Shown here: positions 55,829 through 64,000 of the stretch, one piece after another | How positions within the stretch are numbered: the stretch's first letter is position 1 | How the letters are laid out: the number at the start of each line of letters is the position of its first letter | NCBI GenBank assembly: GCA_963728835.1 | Contig: CAVSKZ010000002.1 | Span: 744,001-808,000, forward strand | Reading direction: 5' to 3' | DNA length: 64,000 nucleotides | Origin: VRUE01 sp963728835 | GTDB lineage: Bacteria > Actinomycetota > Thermoleophilia > Solirubrobacterales > 70-9 | Notes under the pieces: generated by a model | Database searches by the model: none | Seen by the model: the letters and a program-made list of their open reading frames with translations, nothing else | Told to the model about the DNA's origin: nothing | Made by a program: the position numbers and the translations under genes

Positions 55829-58027
55829 ATGCACGACTTCATGGTCAAGCTCGCAGGGTTCCTCGGCCGCCGCCGCCGGCTCGTCCTGCTCGCCTGGGTC
55901 GGCGTCGTCGCGCTGGCGCTGCCGTTCGCCATGAACCAGACCGACCACCTCACCGGTGGCGGCTTCGACGTGCCGGGGAGCGAGTCGAAGGCGGTGAGCG
56001 ACTCGCTGCAGCGCGACTTCGCGGAGGAGACCGGCGGCATCTCCGTGCTGCTGCGGGCCGAGCCGGGCGCGGGCGCGGCCGCCGAAGCCGCGGCGATCGG
56101 TCGGGTGCGTCGCGCCGTCGCCGGCCTCGACGAAACGACGCTTCCCGCCTCGGCGGTTAGCCGCGCGGAGGTCGCGCTGCGCCGAACCGGCTCCGCCCTG
56201 CTCCCCCTGCGCAGCGAACAGCCGGCAGACCGCCAGACCGATTCGGCGGTGGTCCTGCGCGAAGACCTCGACCTCGGCGTCGCCGAGGGAGGCGTGACCA
56301 CCTATCTGGCCGGGCAGCCGACCGTCTGGGCCGGGCTGCAGGAGCTCTCCAAGGAAGACCTCTCCAAAGCCGAGGCGGGCGGCTTTCCGATCGTCGCCCT
56401 GATCCTCCTCGTCGTCTTCGGCTCGCTCGCGGCGGCGGTGCTGCCGCTGACCCTCGGCTTCGTCAGCGTGATCGTCACCGGCGCCCTCATCTACTTCCTC
56501 TCGCTGCAGATGAGCACCTCGGTCTTCGTCACCAACATGGCCTCGATGATCGGGATCGGGGTCGCGATCGACTACTCGCTCTTCATCCTCGCCCGCTACC
56601 GCGAGGAGCGGGGGAAGGGACGCGACCCCGACGCCGCGCGCTCGGAGGCCCTCGCCACCTCCGGCCTGGCGGTGACCTTCTCCGGCCTCGCCGTGATCGT
56701 CTCGCTGGCGGGGTTGTGGATGGTCGACAACCAGGCCCTGCGCTCGATGGCGCTGGGGGCGATGACGGTCGTCGCGGTCTCGATCCTCACCGCGACCACC
56801 CTGCTGCCGGTGCTGATCGCGATGCTCGGCGACCGGGTGATGCCGGGCGGCGTCGTTGCCAGGGTGCTGGGGATCTTCCATCGGAGCGGTCAGCGACCCG
56901 ATCGCGAGGCGTTCTGGGTGCGGTGGACGAATCGTGTGATGGCGCACCCATGGGTTGCGGTGATCGGCGTCTCCGCCGTCCTGCTGACGCTGGCGGCGCC
57001 GCTGCTCTCGGTCGAGACCGGCACGGGCGCGCTGGAGCAGTTCCCGAAGGGCAGCGACGTGCGGGTCGGCAACGAGCTCGTCGCCAAGCAACTCGGCGGC
57101 GCCGCCGACCCGATCCAGGTGGTCGCCTCCTTCGACGGCTCCAGCCCGAGCCGCGCCGACCGCGTCGCCGTCCTGTCCTTCTCCCACACCCTGGCCGGGA
57201 CGCCCGGGATCGACAGCGTCGCCCCGCCGGTGTACGCCGGCGGCGACGTCCTGGTCCAGGCGACCCCGAGCGCCCCCAGCGAGTCCGACGCCACCCGCGC
57301 CCTGATCGGACAACTGCGCGACTCCGTCGTTCCCGCCACCGCGTTGAGCAAGGTCGCCACCGTCGACGTGGGCGGTGAGACCGCCCGCAGCGACGACGCC
57401 CGGGCCCAGATCAACGGCTCGATGTGGAAGATCGTGCTCTTCGTCCTGGCGCTCAGCTTCCTCGTCCTTGTGGTGATGCTGCGCTCGCTGCTGCTGCCGC
57501 TGAAGGCGGTGCTGATGAACCTGCTCTCGATCGGCGCCGCGTTCGGCGTCCTCGTGGCGATCTTCCAGTGGGGCTGGCTCGACGGCCTGCTCGGCTTCGA
57601 AAGCCTGGGGGCGCTGGACACGATCAACGTGCCGCTGATCTTCGCCATCGTCTTCGGCCTCTCGATGGACTACGAGGTCTTCCTGATGTCGCGCATGCGT
57701 GAGCGCTACCTCGAGCACGGCGACAACGAGCGCGCCGTCGCCGAAGGGCTGGCGACCAGCGCCCGCACGATCTCCTCGGCGGCGGCGATCATGACCGCGG
57801 TCTTCGGCGTCTTCGTCCTCACCGGCGTGCCCTCGATCAAGGAGCTTGGGGTGGGCTGCGCGGTGGCGATCGCCCTCGACGCCACGCTGGTCCGCTTGAT
57901 CCTCGTCCCGGCGGCGATGAAGCTGCTGGGTGCCTGGAACTGGTGGATGCCGTCCTGGCTGGACCGCGCCCTGCCCGACCTCAGCTTCGAGGCCGGCGGC
58001 CGCGAGCCCGAGCCCGAGCTGACCTGA
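55829..58027 (+). CDS. MmpL/RND-type hydrophobe exporter
   Basis: 732 residues in two halves. First-half signature MIGIGVAIDYSLFILARYREE, second-half AIVFGLSMDYEVFLMSRMRE, both with the proton-relay Asp. Large external loops follow spans 1 and 7. Likely exports lipids or toxic amphiphiles. It lies just beyond the right island boundary, 42 bp after a partial copy of the palindrome found beside tetR, implying control by that TetR. An alternative start at 55841 (MVKLAG) is possible. Confidence 0.92.
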   Translation: MHDFMVKLAGFLGRRRRLVLLAWVGVVALALPFAMNQTDHLTGGGFDVPGSESKAVSDSLQRDFAEETGGISVLLRAEPGAGAAAEAAAIGRVRRAVAGLDETTLPASAVSRAEVALRRTGSALLPLRSEQPADRQTDSAVVLREDLDLGVAEGGVTTYLAGQPTVWAGLQELSKEDLSKAEAGGFPIVALILLVVFGSLAAAVLPLTLGFVSVIVTGALIYFLSLQMSTSVFVTNMASMIGIGVAIDYSLFILARYREERGKGRDPDAARSEALATSGLAVTFSGLAVIVSLAGLWMVDNQALRSMALGAMTVVAVSILTATTLLPVLIAMLGDRVMPGGVVARVLGIFHRSGQRPDREAFWVRWTNRVMAHPWVAVIGVSAVLLTLAAPLLSVETGTGALEQFPKGSDVRVGNELVAKQLGGAADPIQVVASFDGSSPSRADRVAVLSFSHTLAGTPGIDSVAPPVYAGGDVLVQATPSAPSESDATRALIGQLRDSVVPATALSKVATVDVGGETARSDDARAQINGSMWKIVLFVLALSFLVLVVMLRSLLLPLKAVLMNLLSIGAAFGVLVAIFQWGWLDGLLGFESLGALDTINVPLIFAIVFGLSMDYEVFLMSRMRERYLEHGDNERAVAEGLATSARTISSAAAIMTAVFGVFVLTGVPSIKELGVGCAVAIALDATLVRLILVPAAMKLLGAWNWWMPSWLDRALPDLSFEAGGREPEPELT

Positions 58028-58041
58028 ATAGGCTTGCGGCC

Positions 58042-59448
58042 ATGAGCGATGACCTCGCCTTCGCGGGAGCGGCGAAGCAGGCGGAGATGGTGCGGACGGG
58101 GGAGGTCTCCCCGACCGAGCTGGTGCAGCTCTGCCTGGACCGGATCGCCCGCCTCGACCCGCAGCTGAACGCGTTTCGCAAGGTCTTCGCCGAGAAGGCG
58201 CTGCTCGAAGCCCAGCAGGCCGAGGCGCGGCTGAAGGCGGGCGAGGAGCGGCCGCTGCTCGGCGTGCCGGTCGCGATCAAGGACGAAAGCGCGGTTGCCG
58301 GCGAGGTGACCAGCTTCGGCACCGACGCCTTCACCGAGCCGGCGACGGAGGACTGCGAGATGGTGCGGCGCCTGCGCGAGGCCGGCGCGATCGTGATCGG
58401 CCTCACGCTGCTCCCCGAGCTTGCGATCTGCGGCTTCACCGAGTCGGCGACCTACGGCGTCACCCGCAACCCCTGGGACCCGCAGCGCAGCCCGGCCGGC
58501 TCCAGCGGCGGCTCCGCCGCCGCGGTGGCGTCGGGGATGGTCCCGATCGCCTCGGCCGGAGACGGCGGCGGCTCGATCCGCCTGCCGGCGGCCTCCTGCG
58601 GCCTCTTCGGGCTGAAACCGACGCGGGGGCGGATACCGCTCGACCCGCTTGACGAGGGCTGGAACGGCCTCGCCGTCCTCGGCTGCCTCAGCCGCACGGT
58701 GGGGGACACGGCGCTGTGGCTTGACGTCACCGCCGGCGGTTCGAGGGAGCCCGGAGCGCCGCCGCCGCCGGAGCGTCCCTTCGCCGAGTCGGCGAAGACG
58801 CCGCCCGGCAAGCTGCGAGTGGCCTACTCGACCCTGGCGCCCCGCGCCGCCGCGCCCCCGACCGTCGACCGCATCGTCAAGGACGCGGTCGCCGACGCCG
58901 CCGAGCTGCTGCGCTCGCTCGGCCACGAGGTGGCGGAGCAGGACCCCGACTGGGGCGGCATCGGCAACAACATCACCCCGAGGTTCCTGCGCGGCGTCTC
59001 GGAGACCGTGGACGACGTGCCCCACCCCGAGCGCCTCGAAAGCCGCACCCGCGGCTTCGGCCGCCTCGGCCGCCGCCTCCCCGACTCGCTCTTCCAGCGC
59101 GCCCTCCGCGGCCGCGACGTCGACGCCGCCCGCATCAACGCGATCTTCGACTCCCACGACGTCCTGATGACTCCGGTGATGGGCGGCACCGCCATCCCGA
59201 TCCGCCGCTGGGAGGGCCAGAACGCCATCCGCACCGTGATCGGAATGAGCCGCTTCTACCCCTACTGCGTCCCCTGGAACCACCTGGGCAACCCGGCGAT
59301 GTCGGTACCGATGGGCATAGCTGCCGATGGTCTCCCCCTGGCAGTCCAGGTCATCGGCCGGCCCGAGGACGAGGCGACGCTGCTTTCGCTTGCGGGCCAG
59401 CTAGAGGCCGAGCGGCCTTGGGCGGGCAAGCGGCCACCGGTTTCATAG
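58042..59448 (+). CDS. amidase-signature enzyme
   Basis: 468 residues. Catalytic Lys80 in PVAIKDES, the Ser-rich signature SPAGSSGGSAAAVASGM (S154/S155) and the nucleophile S178 in GDGGGSIRLPA give the Ser-cisSer-Lys triad. Hydrolyses amide bonds; the substrate is unknown, and gatA is unlikely because no gatB/gatC lies nearby. Start ATG 58042 follows TAGGCT by 7 nt. Confidence 0.9.
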   Translation: MSDDLAFAGAAKQAEMVRTGEVSPTELVQLCLDRIARLDPQLNAFRKVFAEKALLEAQQAEARLKAGEERPLLGVPVAIKDESAVAGEVTSFGTDAFTEPATEDCEMVRRLREAGAIVIGLTLLPELAICGFTESATYGVTRNPWDPQRSPAGSSGGSAAAVASGMVPIASAGDGGGSIRLPAASCGLFGLKPTRGRIPLDPLDEGWNGLAVLGCLSRTVGDTALWLDVTAGGSREPGAPPPPERPFAESAKTPPGKLRVAYSTLAPRAAAPPTVDRIVKDAVADAAELLRSLGHEVAEQDPDWGGIGNNITPRFLRGVSETVDDVPHPERLESRTRGFGRLGRRLPDSLFQRALRGRDVDAARINAIFDSHDVLMTPVMGGTAIPIRRWEGQNAIRTVIGMSRFYPYCVPWNHLGNPAMSVPMGIAADGLPLAVQVIGRPEDEATLLSLAGQLEAERPWAGKRPPVS

Positions 59449-59475
59449 CCCGAAGGTCGCAGGCTCGACGGCAGC

Positions 59476-61431
59476 CTAGGGACTCCACCACCAATGCTGG
59501 ACGCTCCAATTGGCGGCACGTGCCACCACGTCCGTTCTCTGGCTCCCCCAAGACACCGCACCTGGTCCCGAGGTGATGGTCGTCCCCAGCGACTCCCATC
59601 CCCACCAGGTGCTGTCGTGGAACGACTGATGCCAGAGCCGGTTGTCCCCACCCTTCGCAAACACGTCCAGGGTGCCGGTCCCCAATGTTGAGATCGCAGG
59701 GTCCGACGTGACAGACCCGCCGATGCTTTCAAGGTGCCAGGAGCCATCCCAGTACCAGTGCCAAACGCCATTGTCTGTGCCCCGCGCAACGACGTCGGTC
59801 CTGTTGTTGCTCCAGGACACAGCACTGGGACCGGAAGTGATCTGGCCGCCAAGCGTTTCCCAGCCGCTCCAGCTTCCGTTGCTGAATGACTTGGTCCACA
59901 GAGCGTTGTCAACTCCTCTCACGAAGACTTGTAGCTGTCCTTTGCCCTTGGATGAGATCGCAGGGTCCGAAAGGGTGTATCCGCCGAGGCTGATGGGCAC
60001 TCCTCCGTTTGAGCCTTCTCCCCAAGCCCGCTGCCAAACACCGTTGTCGGTGCCACGGTAAACGACGTCCACCCGGTTGCTGCTCCAGGACACAGTCCCC
60101 GGTCCGGAGTCGGAAGCCAGCGCCCCTCCCAGATTTACCCAGCCGCTCCAAGTGGCCCCGTCCCAATGCCTATGCCAAAGCGCTCCGTCCCCTCCTCTTG
60201 CGAAGAGTTCTAGCTGTTCTGGGGCCGCCGACGAGATCGCCGGATCCCCCGTGATGCTCCCTCCAAGATTGTGGTTGGACCAGGTGGGCCACACTTCTGC
60301 CCCGGTCTGTTCCTGATAGGCGAACCATGAGGATCGGAATGATCCGTCCTCCCTTCTAAGGCCACAGCGGTACTGCCACGTTGAGACCCCGATGTCGCGC
60401 TGGTTGTACCAAATGAGCGCTTTGAGGTCGAGGGATGCGGCCGCAGTCTTCGCCCAGCCCACTGCTTCTTTGAGCAGATTGGCCTGTTCAGGCTCGCTGA
60501 CGCCCCATTCGAATTCGGCTGGCCACCCGACCTCCGTGATCCAAAGCGACTTGCCAGCTGCGCCGTTGGAATTGAGGAACGTTCGGGCGCCAGACACCGC
60601 TTTCGTGAAAGCCTGGATACGGGTTTCGCCTGGGAATTTGCTCGTGTCGAGCTCATAGGGGTGGATGGCAAGCCCGGTGAATGCACTTTCCGCGCCAGGG
60701 ACGTTGTACGCGTTGAGGAAGAATTTCTGCCATTCCGTTCCGCCGCTCCACGCGAGTAGACCGCCGAAGAGAACTCCGGTTTTCTGCCCTCCCCATGATT
60801 CAGACGCAGTCTGCACGGCGGGCCCCGCCCACTGGAGAAATTCTCCATATTCGGTGCCGGTGATGTTCATGAACGAGTTGTTGTTCGGCTCGTTCAACAT
60901 TTCCCAGGCGAATACTGGGCGGGCTGGCACCGATGGGTACTGGGACCAAAAGGTTCCGTTGTAGCCATAGCGGCGAACGGCTACTTTGGCCCATTCCGAC
61001 CAAGCAACTTTTTCACCTACGGTGGGAAGGTCGTCTTCTCCATTCATTCGGCCCTGAAAGTGGGGGAGGATGGTCACCCCATGTTCGGCGGCCGCACGAA
61101 AGATTTCGTCATACCATTCCCATTCCACGGCACCTTTTTCCGACCACTCGGGAGAGATCGGCAAGCGAAACGTCGATGCGCCGGCTTTCTGGACCATGTC
61201 CATTTCCTGGGCCATCTGATCGGGCCTCCCGGTCCATTGCACCCCCAGGGTGAGGGCCGAAGCCGAGCCAGCAGTGGAGAGGAGCAGTGCGATCGTGGTG
61301 AGCAGACCGATAACGAAACCTGGGGCTCGGCGCGAACCCTTCCAACCTTCGCCCTTCGCCCGAGCGGCGAATCCAGGCCGGGTAACTTCGCATGGCTCAC
61401 TGCCGTTTCGCTGCGCCTCAATCCCTGTCAT
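59476..61431 (-). CDS. secreted clan-A glycoside hydrolase with a PLL-like lectin propeller
   Basis: 651 residues with a signal peptide ending ...AGSASA (~59). Residues 60-360 form a (beta/alpha)8-type hydrolase: acid/base Glu181 in FAWEMLNEPNN and nucleophile Glu300 in WITEVGWP, as in clan GH-A. Residues ~380-650 contain seven-bladed-lectin-like repeats (DPAISS...LQVFVRG.DNALW, GTDNGVWH.YWDG), related to Photorhabdus PLL-type fucose-binding lectins. It probably binds and cleaves extracellular polysaccharide. Codon use is less GC-biased than in neighbours, hinting at acquisition. Confidence 0.82.
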   Translation of the reverse strand: MTGIEAQRNGSEPCEVTRPGFAARAKGEGWKGSRRAPGFVIGLLTTIALLLSTAGSASALTLGVQWTGRPDQMAQEMDMVQKAGASTFRLPISPEWSEKGAVEWEWYDEIFRAAAEHGVTILPHFQGRMNGEDDLPTVGEKVAWSEWAKVAVRRYGYNGTFWSQYPSVPARPVFAWEMLNEPNNNSFMNITGTEYGEFLQWAGPAVQTASESWGGQKTGVLFGGLLAWSGGTEWQKFFLNAYNVPGAESAFTGLAIHPYELDTSKFPGETRIQAFTKAVSGARTFLNSNGAAGKSLWITEVGWPAEFEWGVSEPEQANLLKEAVGWAKTAAASLDLKALIWYNQRDIGVSTWQYRCGLRREDGSFRSSWFAYQEQTGAEVWPTWSNHNLGGSITGDPAISSAAPEQLELFARGGDGALWHRHWDGATWSGWVNLGGALASDSGPGTVSWSSNRVDVVYRGTDNGVWQRAWGEGSNGGVPISLGGYTLSDPAISSKGKGQLQVFVRGVDNALWTKSFSNGSWSGWETLGGQITSGPSAVSWSNNRTDVVARGTDNGVWHWYWDGSWHLESIGGSVTSDPAISTLGTGTLDVFAKGGDNRLWHQSFHDSTWWGWESLGTTITSGPGAVSWGSQRTDVVARAANWSVQHWWWSP

Positions 61432-61557
61432 CTTCGTCTCTCTTCCCTGGCTGGTCTGGCTTGAAACAGACCCACTACCCAGTCAATGTCATGCTAATCA
61501 TGTCCTTGAGTCCTATCGTCGGCTTAGCCAAGCCGACGTTCCGCCAGCGCCCCTGAC

Positions 61558-61579
61558 AAGGTTCGAATCCTGCCCCGCA
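61558..61579 (+). other. tRNA 3'-end remnant (possible attachment site)
   Basis: AGGTTCGAATCC is a perfect T-loop followed by TGCCCCGCA, like the 3' end of a tRNA, but the T-stem pairs over only 3 bp and no D- or anticodon arm lies upstream. A truncated tRNA 3' end is the usual product of site-specific integration. Confidence 0.4.
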
Positions 61580-61582
61580 TAA

Positions 61583-61612
61583 GAAAGAGCCCCGCATTCG
61601 CGGGGCTCTTTC
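61583..61612. terminator. strong intrinsic terminator
   Basis: 13-bp perfect stem (61583-61595 with 61600-61612) and ATTC loop. T-rich ends on both strands (CTCTTTC). It can serve the minus-strand gene ending at 61636 and possibly the former tRNA on the plus strand. Confidence 0.75.
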
Positions 61613-61635
61613 GGGGGTCTCAGCTAAAGCCGGGG

Positions 61636-62488
61636 CTAACGCAGAACCAGCGTCAGGGCCTTGCCCTTGGTGCGGGCCTTGCCGCCGGTCGGCTTGAACT
61701 TGACGCGGATCTTCACTTTGGCGCTGTGGGCGCTTGTGAGGGTTTTCTTCAGCTTCGGCTTGGGCTGGATCTTCAGCGTCAGCGTCTTGGCTTTGGCGGC
61801 TTTGGCTTTGCTGCTGCGCACCGTTTTGCCTGAGAGGCTGAGCTTGCCGCCGTAGGGGACTTTGACCTTGAGTTTGGCGGTGCCGTTGCTCGGGTTCTTG
61901 GTCAGCTTGCCGAATTTGAAGTTGTTCGGGGCTTTGACTTTGACTTTCTGGCTGGCCAGGGCGGCTCCGCCGCTGCAGTAGGCGGTGCGGCCGGTGAAGA
62001 CCTGCGCGGCCGAGCAGCCTTCGTTGTCGGTGACGGTGAGGGTGGGCGAGTAGGTCTTCGCTTTCTTGTATTTGTGCGAGGCGGTGGGGGTGGTCGAGGT
62101 TGCCGTTGCGCCGTCGCCGAAGACCCAGTTGAAGGACGCAATGGAGCCGTCTGGGTGACGTAGGCGGTCGTCCCGTCGGGACTGATTGCGATCACGCTGG
62201 GGAGCCCGCGCAGCGGGATCGGCGAACCGACGAGCGCGTTCGTCTGAAGGGTCGACGACGACGTTTCCGTCCCCCGGTTGCCCACGTACATGAGCTTCCC
62301 ATTGGGGGTGATCGCGTTGGTGTAGGGGTTGGTGCCTACTTCGACCGGCGTGTCGACGACCTGGTTCGTAGCGGTGTCGATCACAGGCCTTCCCCGCGAG
62401 GGCGGGGCGCTGCGAGGAGACCCAGCGCGAGGACGGGAGCGGAAATCAGGATTGAGAGCCGACCGAGCCGGTTGCGGGTTTCACGCAT
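61636..62488 (-). pseudogene. disrupted secreted YVTN-propeller/PKD protein
   Basis: Three pieces in three frames. A signal peptide starts at 62488 (LSILISAPVLALGLLAAP, ending in TGA at 62381); a YVTN-type propeller segment from 62384 (VIDTATNQVVDTP, YTNAITPNGKLMYVGN); then, after ~62150, a PKD-like domain (DGSIASFNWVFGDG, SHKYKKAKTYSPTLTV) and a Lys/Thr-rich C-terminus ending at 61636. Two -1 shifts would restore ~284 residues, but even then too few blades remain for a closed propeller, so a real deletion is likely. Confidence 0.65.
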
Positions 62489-62534
62489 AGACTCGGCGAT
62501 CATGGAGAACCTCTCGGCCGCCCTCGCGTAGACG

Positions 62535-64000
62535 ATGAATCTCCATGCCGTCTGGCGGGTCCTGCTCGTCCTCCTGCTCGACGCGCTGACGCTGCTGCTG
62601 CTCTCGGAGGCGATGCCGGGATTCGTCCTCGACGGCGCGCCTGCGGCGCTTGGTGCGGCGGCGCTGATCGGGCTCCTCAACGCTCTGATCTGGCCGACTC
62701 TGGCTCGCTTCGCGCTGCCGCTGACGGTGCTCACGCTGGGAGGCGCGGCGCTGGTGCTGAACGGGCTGCTCGTGACCTTCGCGATCGACGTCCTGCCCGG
62801 AGGGGAGATCGAGGGCGTCCTCGAGGGGGTGGTGGTGACGATCGCGATGGCGGGCGTCACCGCGATCGTCTACGGGCTGCTTGCGATCGACGAGAACGAG
62901 GCCTGGTACCGCTACGTCGTGCGGCGGCAGGCGCGGCGCCGCAAGCAGGCCGTGCGGAGCGAGGTCCCGGGCGTCCTCTTCCTGGAGATCGACGGGCTCG
63001 CCCACGACGTCCTGCGCCGCGCGCTCAGCGACGGCAGCGCCCCCAACCTCGCCGCTTGGCTGCGCAGCGGCTCCCACCGGCTGGAGAGATGGGAGACCGA
63101 CTGGTCCTCGCAGACCGGCGCCTGCCAGGCCGGGCTCCTGCACGGCAGCAACGAGGACATGCCGGCCTTCCGCTGGTGGGAGAAGGACCGGGGCGCGCCG
63201 ATCGTGACCAACCACCCGCGCGACGCGGAAGAGCTGGAGCAGCGCCACTCGGACGGCCGCGGCCTGCTGCACGCCGACGGCGCCAGCCGCGCCAACATCC
63301 TCTCCGGCGACGCGCCGCACTCGATGCTGACGATGAGCACGGCGCTGCGCCGCCGCCGGCCGATCGGCCGCGACTACGCGGCGTACTTCGCCCGCCCCTA
63401 CGCGGTCGCCCGCACGCTCGTCCTCGTCCTCGCCGACATCGGCCGGGAGCGCCGCGCGGCTCGCAGCCAGGTTCGCGACGACGTCCGCCCGCGGATGGCC
63501 CGCAGCCGCTCCTATGCGCTCGTCCGGGCGTGGGGGACCGTGGTCCAGCGGGACCTGCAGGTCGCCGCGGTCGTCGGCGACGTCCTCACCGGCCGCCCGA
63601 TGATCTACACCACCTTCCTCGCCTACGACGAGGTCGCGCACCATTCCGGCATCGAGCGCCACGACGCCCTCGCCGTGCTGCGCGACCTCGACCGCCAGAT
63701 CGCCAGGATCGCCACCGCCTGCGCCGAGGCGCCGCGGCCCTATCGCCTTGTCGTCCTCTCCGACCACGGACAGTCGCAGGGGGAGACCTTCCGCGACCGC
63801 TACGGGGAAACGCTCGAGGACCTGGTCCGCTCGGCCTGCGACCCCGACAGCACGATCGCCGCCGAAGGGGGCGACGACGACGCGCTCTCCTACCTGAGCG
63901 CCGGGCTTACGGAGGTGGCGCGCGACGACACCGCGGCGGCGAGCGCCGTGCGGATCGCCACCCAGGGACGCCGCGAGGGCGGCGTCGTCACGCTCGACCC
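62535..64000 (+). CDS. membrane protein with holin-like N-terminus and alkaline-phosphatase-superfamily domain (3' end missing)
   Basis: At least 488 residues, frame open to the window edge. Residues 1-125 contain four hydrophobic segments, including ALIGLLNALIWPTLARFALP, typical of the phage-holin-like (DUF4233/Mycobacterium PhoL-like) membrane module. From ~145 a type-I phosphodiesterase/alkaline-phosphatase fold begins (VLFLEIDGLAHDVL, TQTGACQAGLLHG-like metal loop, TTFLAYDEVAHHSG, LVVLSDHGQSQG). Metal-dependent hydrolysis of phosphodiesters or glycerophosphate polymers at the envelope is likely. Start ATG 62535 is preceded 6 bp away by the stop of a 9-codon ORF (62501-62530). Confidence 0.75.
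   Translation, partial: MNLHAVWRVLLVLLLDALTLLLLSEAMPGFVLDGAPAALGAAALIGLLNALIWPTLARFALPLTVLTLGGAALVLNGLLVTFAIDVLPGGEIEGVLEGVVVTIAMAGVTAIVYGLLAIDENEAWYRYVVRRQARRRKQAVRSEVPGVLFLEIDGLAHDVLRRALSDGSAPNLAAWLRSGSHRLERWETDWSSQTGACQAGLLHGSNEDMPAFRWWEKDRGAPIVTNHPRDAEELEQRHSDGRGLLHADGASRANILSGDAPHSMLTMSTALRRRRPIGRDYAAYFARPYAVARTLVLVLADIGRERRAARSQVRDDVRPRMARSRSYALVRAWGTVVQRDLQVAAVVGDVLTGRPMIYTTFLAYDEVAHHSGIERHDALAVLRDLDRQIARIATACAEAPRPYRLVVLSDHGQSQGETFRDRYGETLEDLVRSACDPDSTIAAEGGDDDALSYLSAGLTEVARDDTAAASAVRIATQGRREGGVVTLD

Noticed and set aside
58042..59448. Glutamyl-tRNA(Gln) amidotransferase subunit A
   Set aside because: The amidase signature is present, but no gatB or gatC is adjacent and the C-terminal half looks like a general amidase.
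62535..64000. Prophage holin
   Set aside because: The holin-like membrane segment is fused to a large phosphodiesterase domain and no other phage genes are present, so this is a cellular membrane enzyme.

Overview
The window looks like a piece of chromosome from a high-GC Gram-positive actinobacterium. My best guess is class Thermoleophilia, near Solirubrobacterales. This is inferred from the strong G/C bias at third codon positions, the very large secreted NHL/Fn3/bacterial-repeat proteins at the left end, MmpL-type exporters with PadR and TetR regulators, a PucR regulator, a succinate dehydrogenase with a CCG-domain (HdrB-like) third subunit, and many genes whose start codon lies 6-10 nt after a TANNNT -10 box (apparently leaderless). 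There is no rRNA, CRISPR array or prophage in the window.

Layout. 0-15.3 kb: a secreted-protein locus with three giant or large exported proteins (the first cut by the window edge, the next two sharing an almost identical 1.08-kb NHL module), two smaller exported proteins, a PucR-type regulator and a less GC-rich exported protein. 15.3-19 kb: tRNA-Val beside two gene stubs, a CPA2-type antiporter whose stop codon lies inside the tRNA, the SRP RNA, and a DrrAB-like ABC exporter. 19-26 kb: acetolactate decarboxylase, a membrane glycosyltransferase, the dnaX-ybaB-recR recombination/replication operon, a degenerate GGDEF protein and a MerR-type regulator. 26-34.7 kb: PadR-MmpL exporter pair, lysC-asd (aspartate pathway), an ion transporter with a CBS-domain partner, and three tiny coiled-coil/membrane paralogues sharing one promoter motif. 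34.7-45 kb: sdhA-sdhB-CCG subunit, M28 and M50 peptidases, an AidB-like acyl-CoA dehydrogenase, and icd-mdh (TCA cycle). 45-52 kb: an AT-hook/winged-helix protein, a fatty-acid hydroxylase, hsp20-lon (protein quality control), a glycosyltransferase, and a TetR regulator. 52.2-55.8 kb: a 3.5-kb mobile island with terminal inverted repeats, an IS1595-type transposase and passenger genes, lying between the TetR regulator and an MmpL exporter. 55.8-64 kb: MmpL, an amidase, a secreted glycoside hydrolase with a lectin propeller, a disrupted propeller/PKD gene, and a membrane phosphodiesterase running off the end.

The most unusual content is non-coding architecture. Three composite nested-palindrome elements (282-433 bp) occupy 22480-22761, 25832-26211 and 30567-30999. 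Two fill intergenic space and one is an exact 94-codon in-frame part of the DnaX linker. Their outer ends are conserved, while their internal palindromes are exchanged and remain self-complementary. Separate hairpins (17168, 19000, 38462, 39782, 41042) follow the same logic; the last two share loop and inner arms but have different, still perfectly paired outer arms.

Six net +1 frameshifts occur in five otherwise intact genes, including lysC, sdhB and lon (twice). From the sequence alone these could be systematic sequencing insertions, real mutations or recoding; sequencing error is the simplest reading. I annotate these loci as single genes and give the shift positions.
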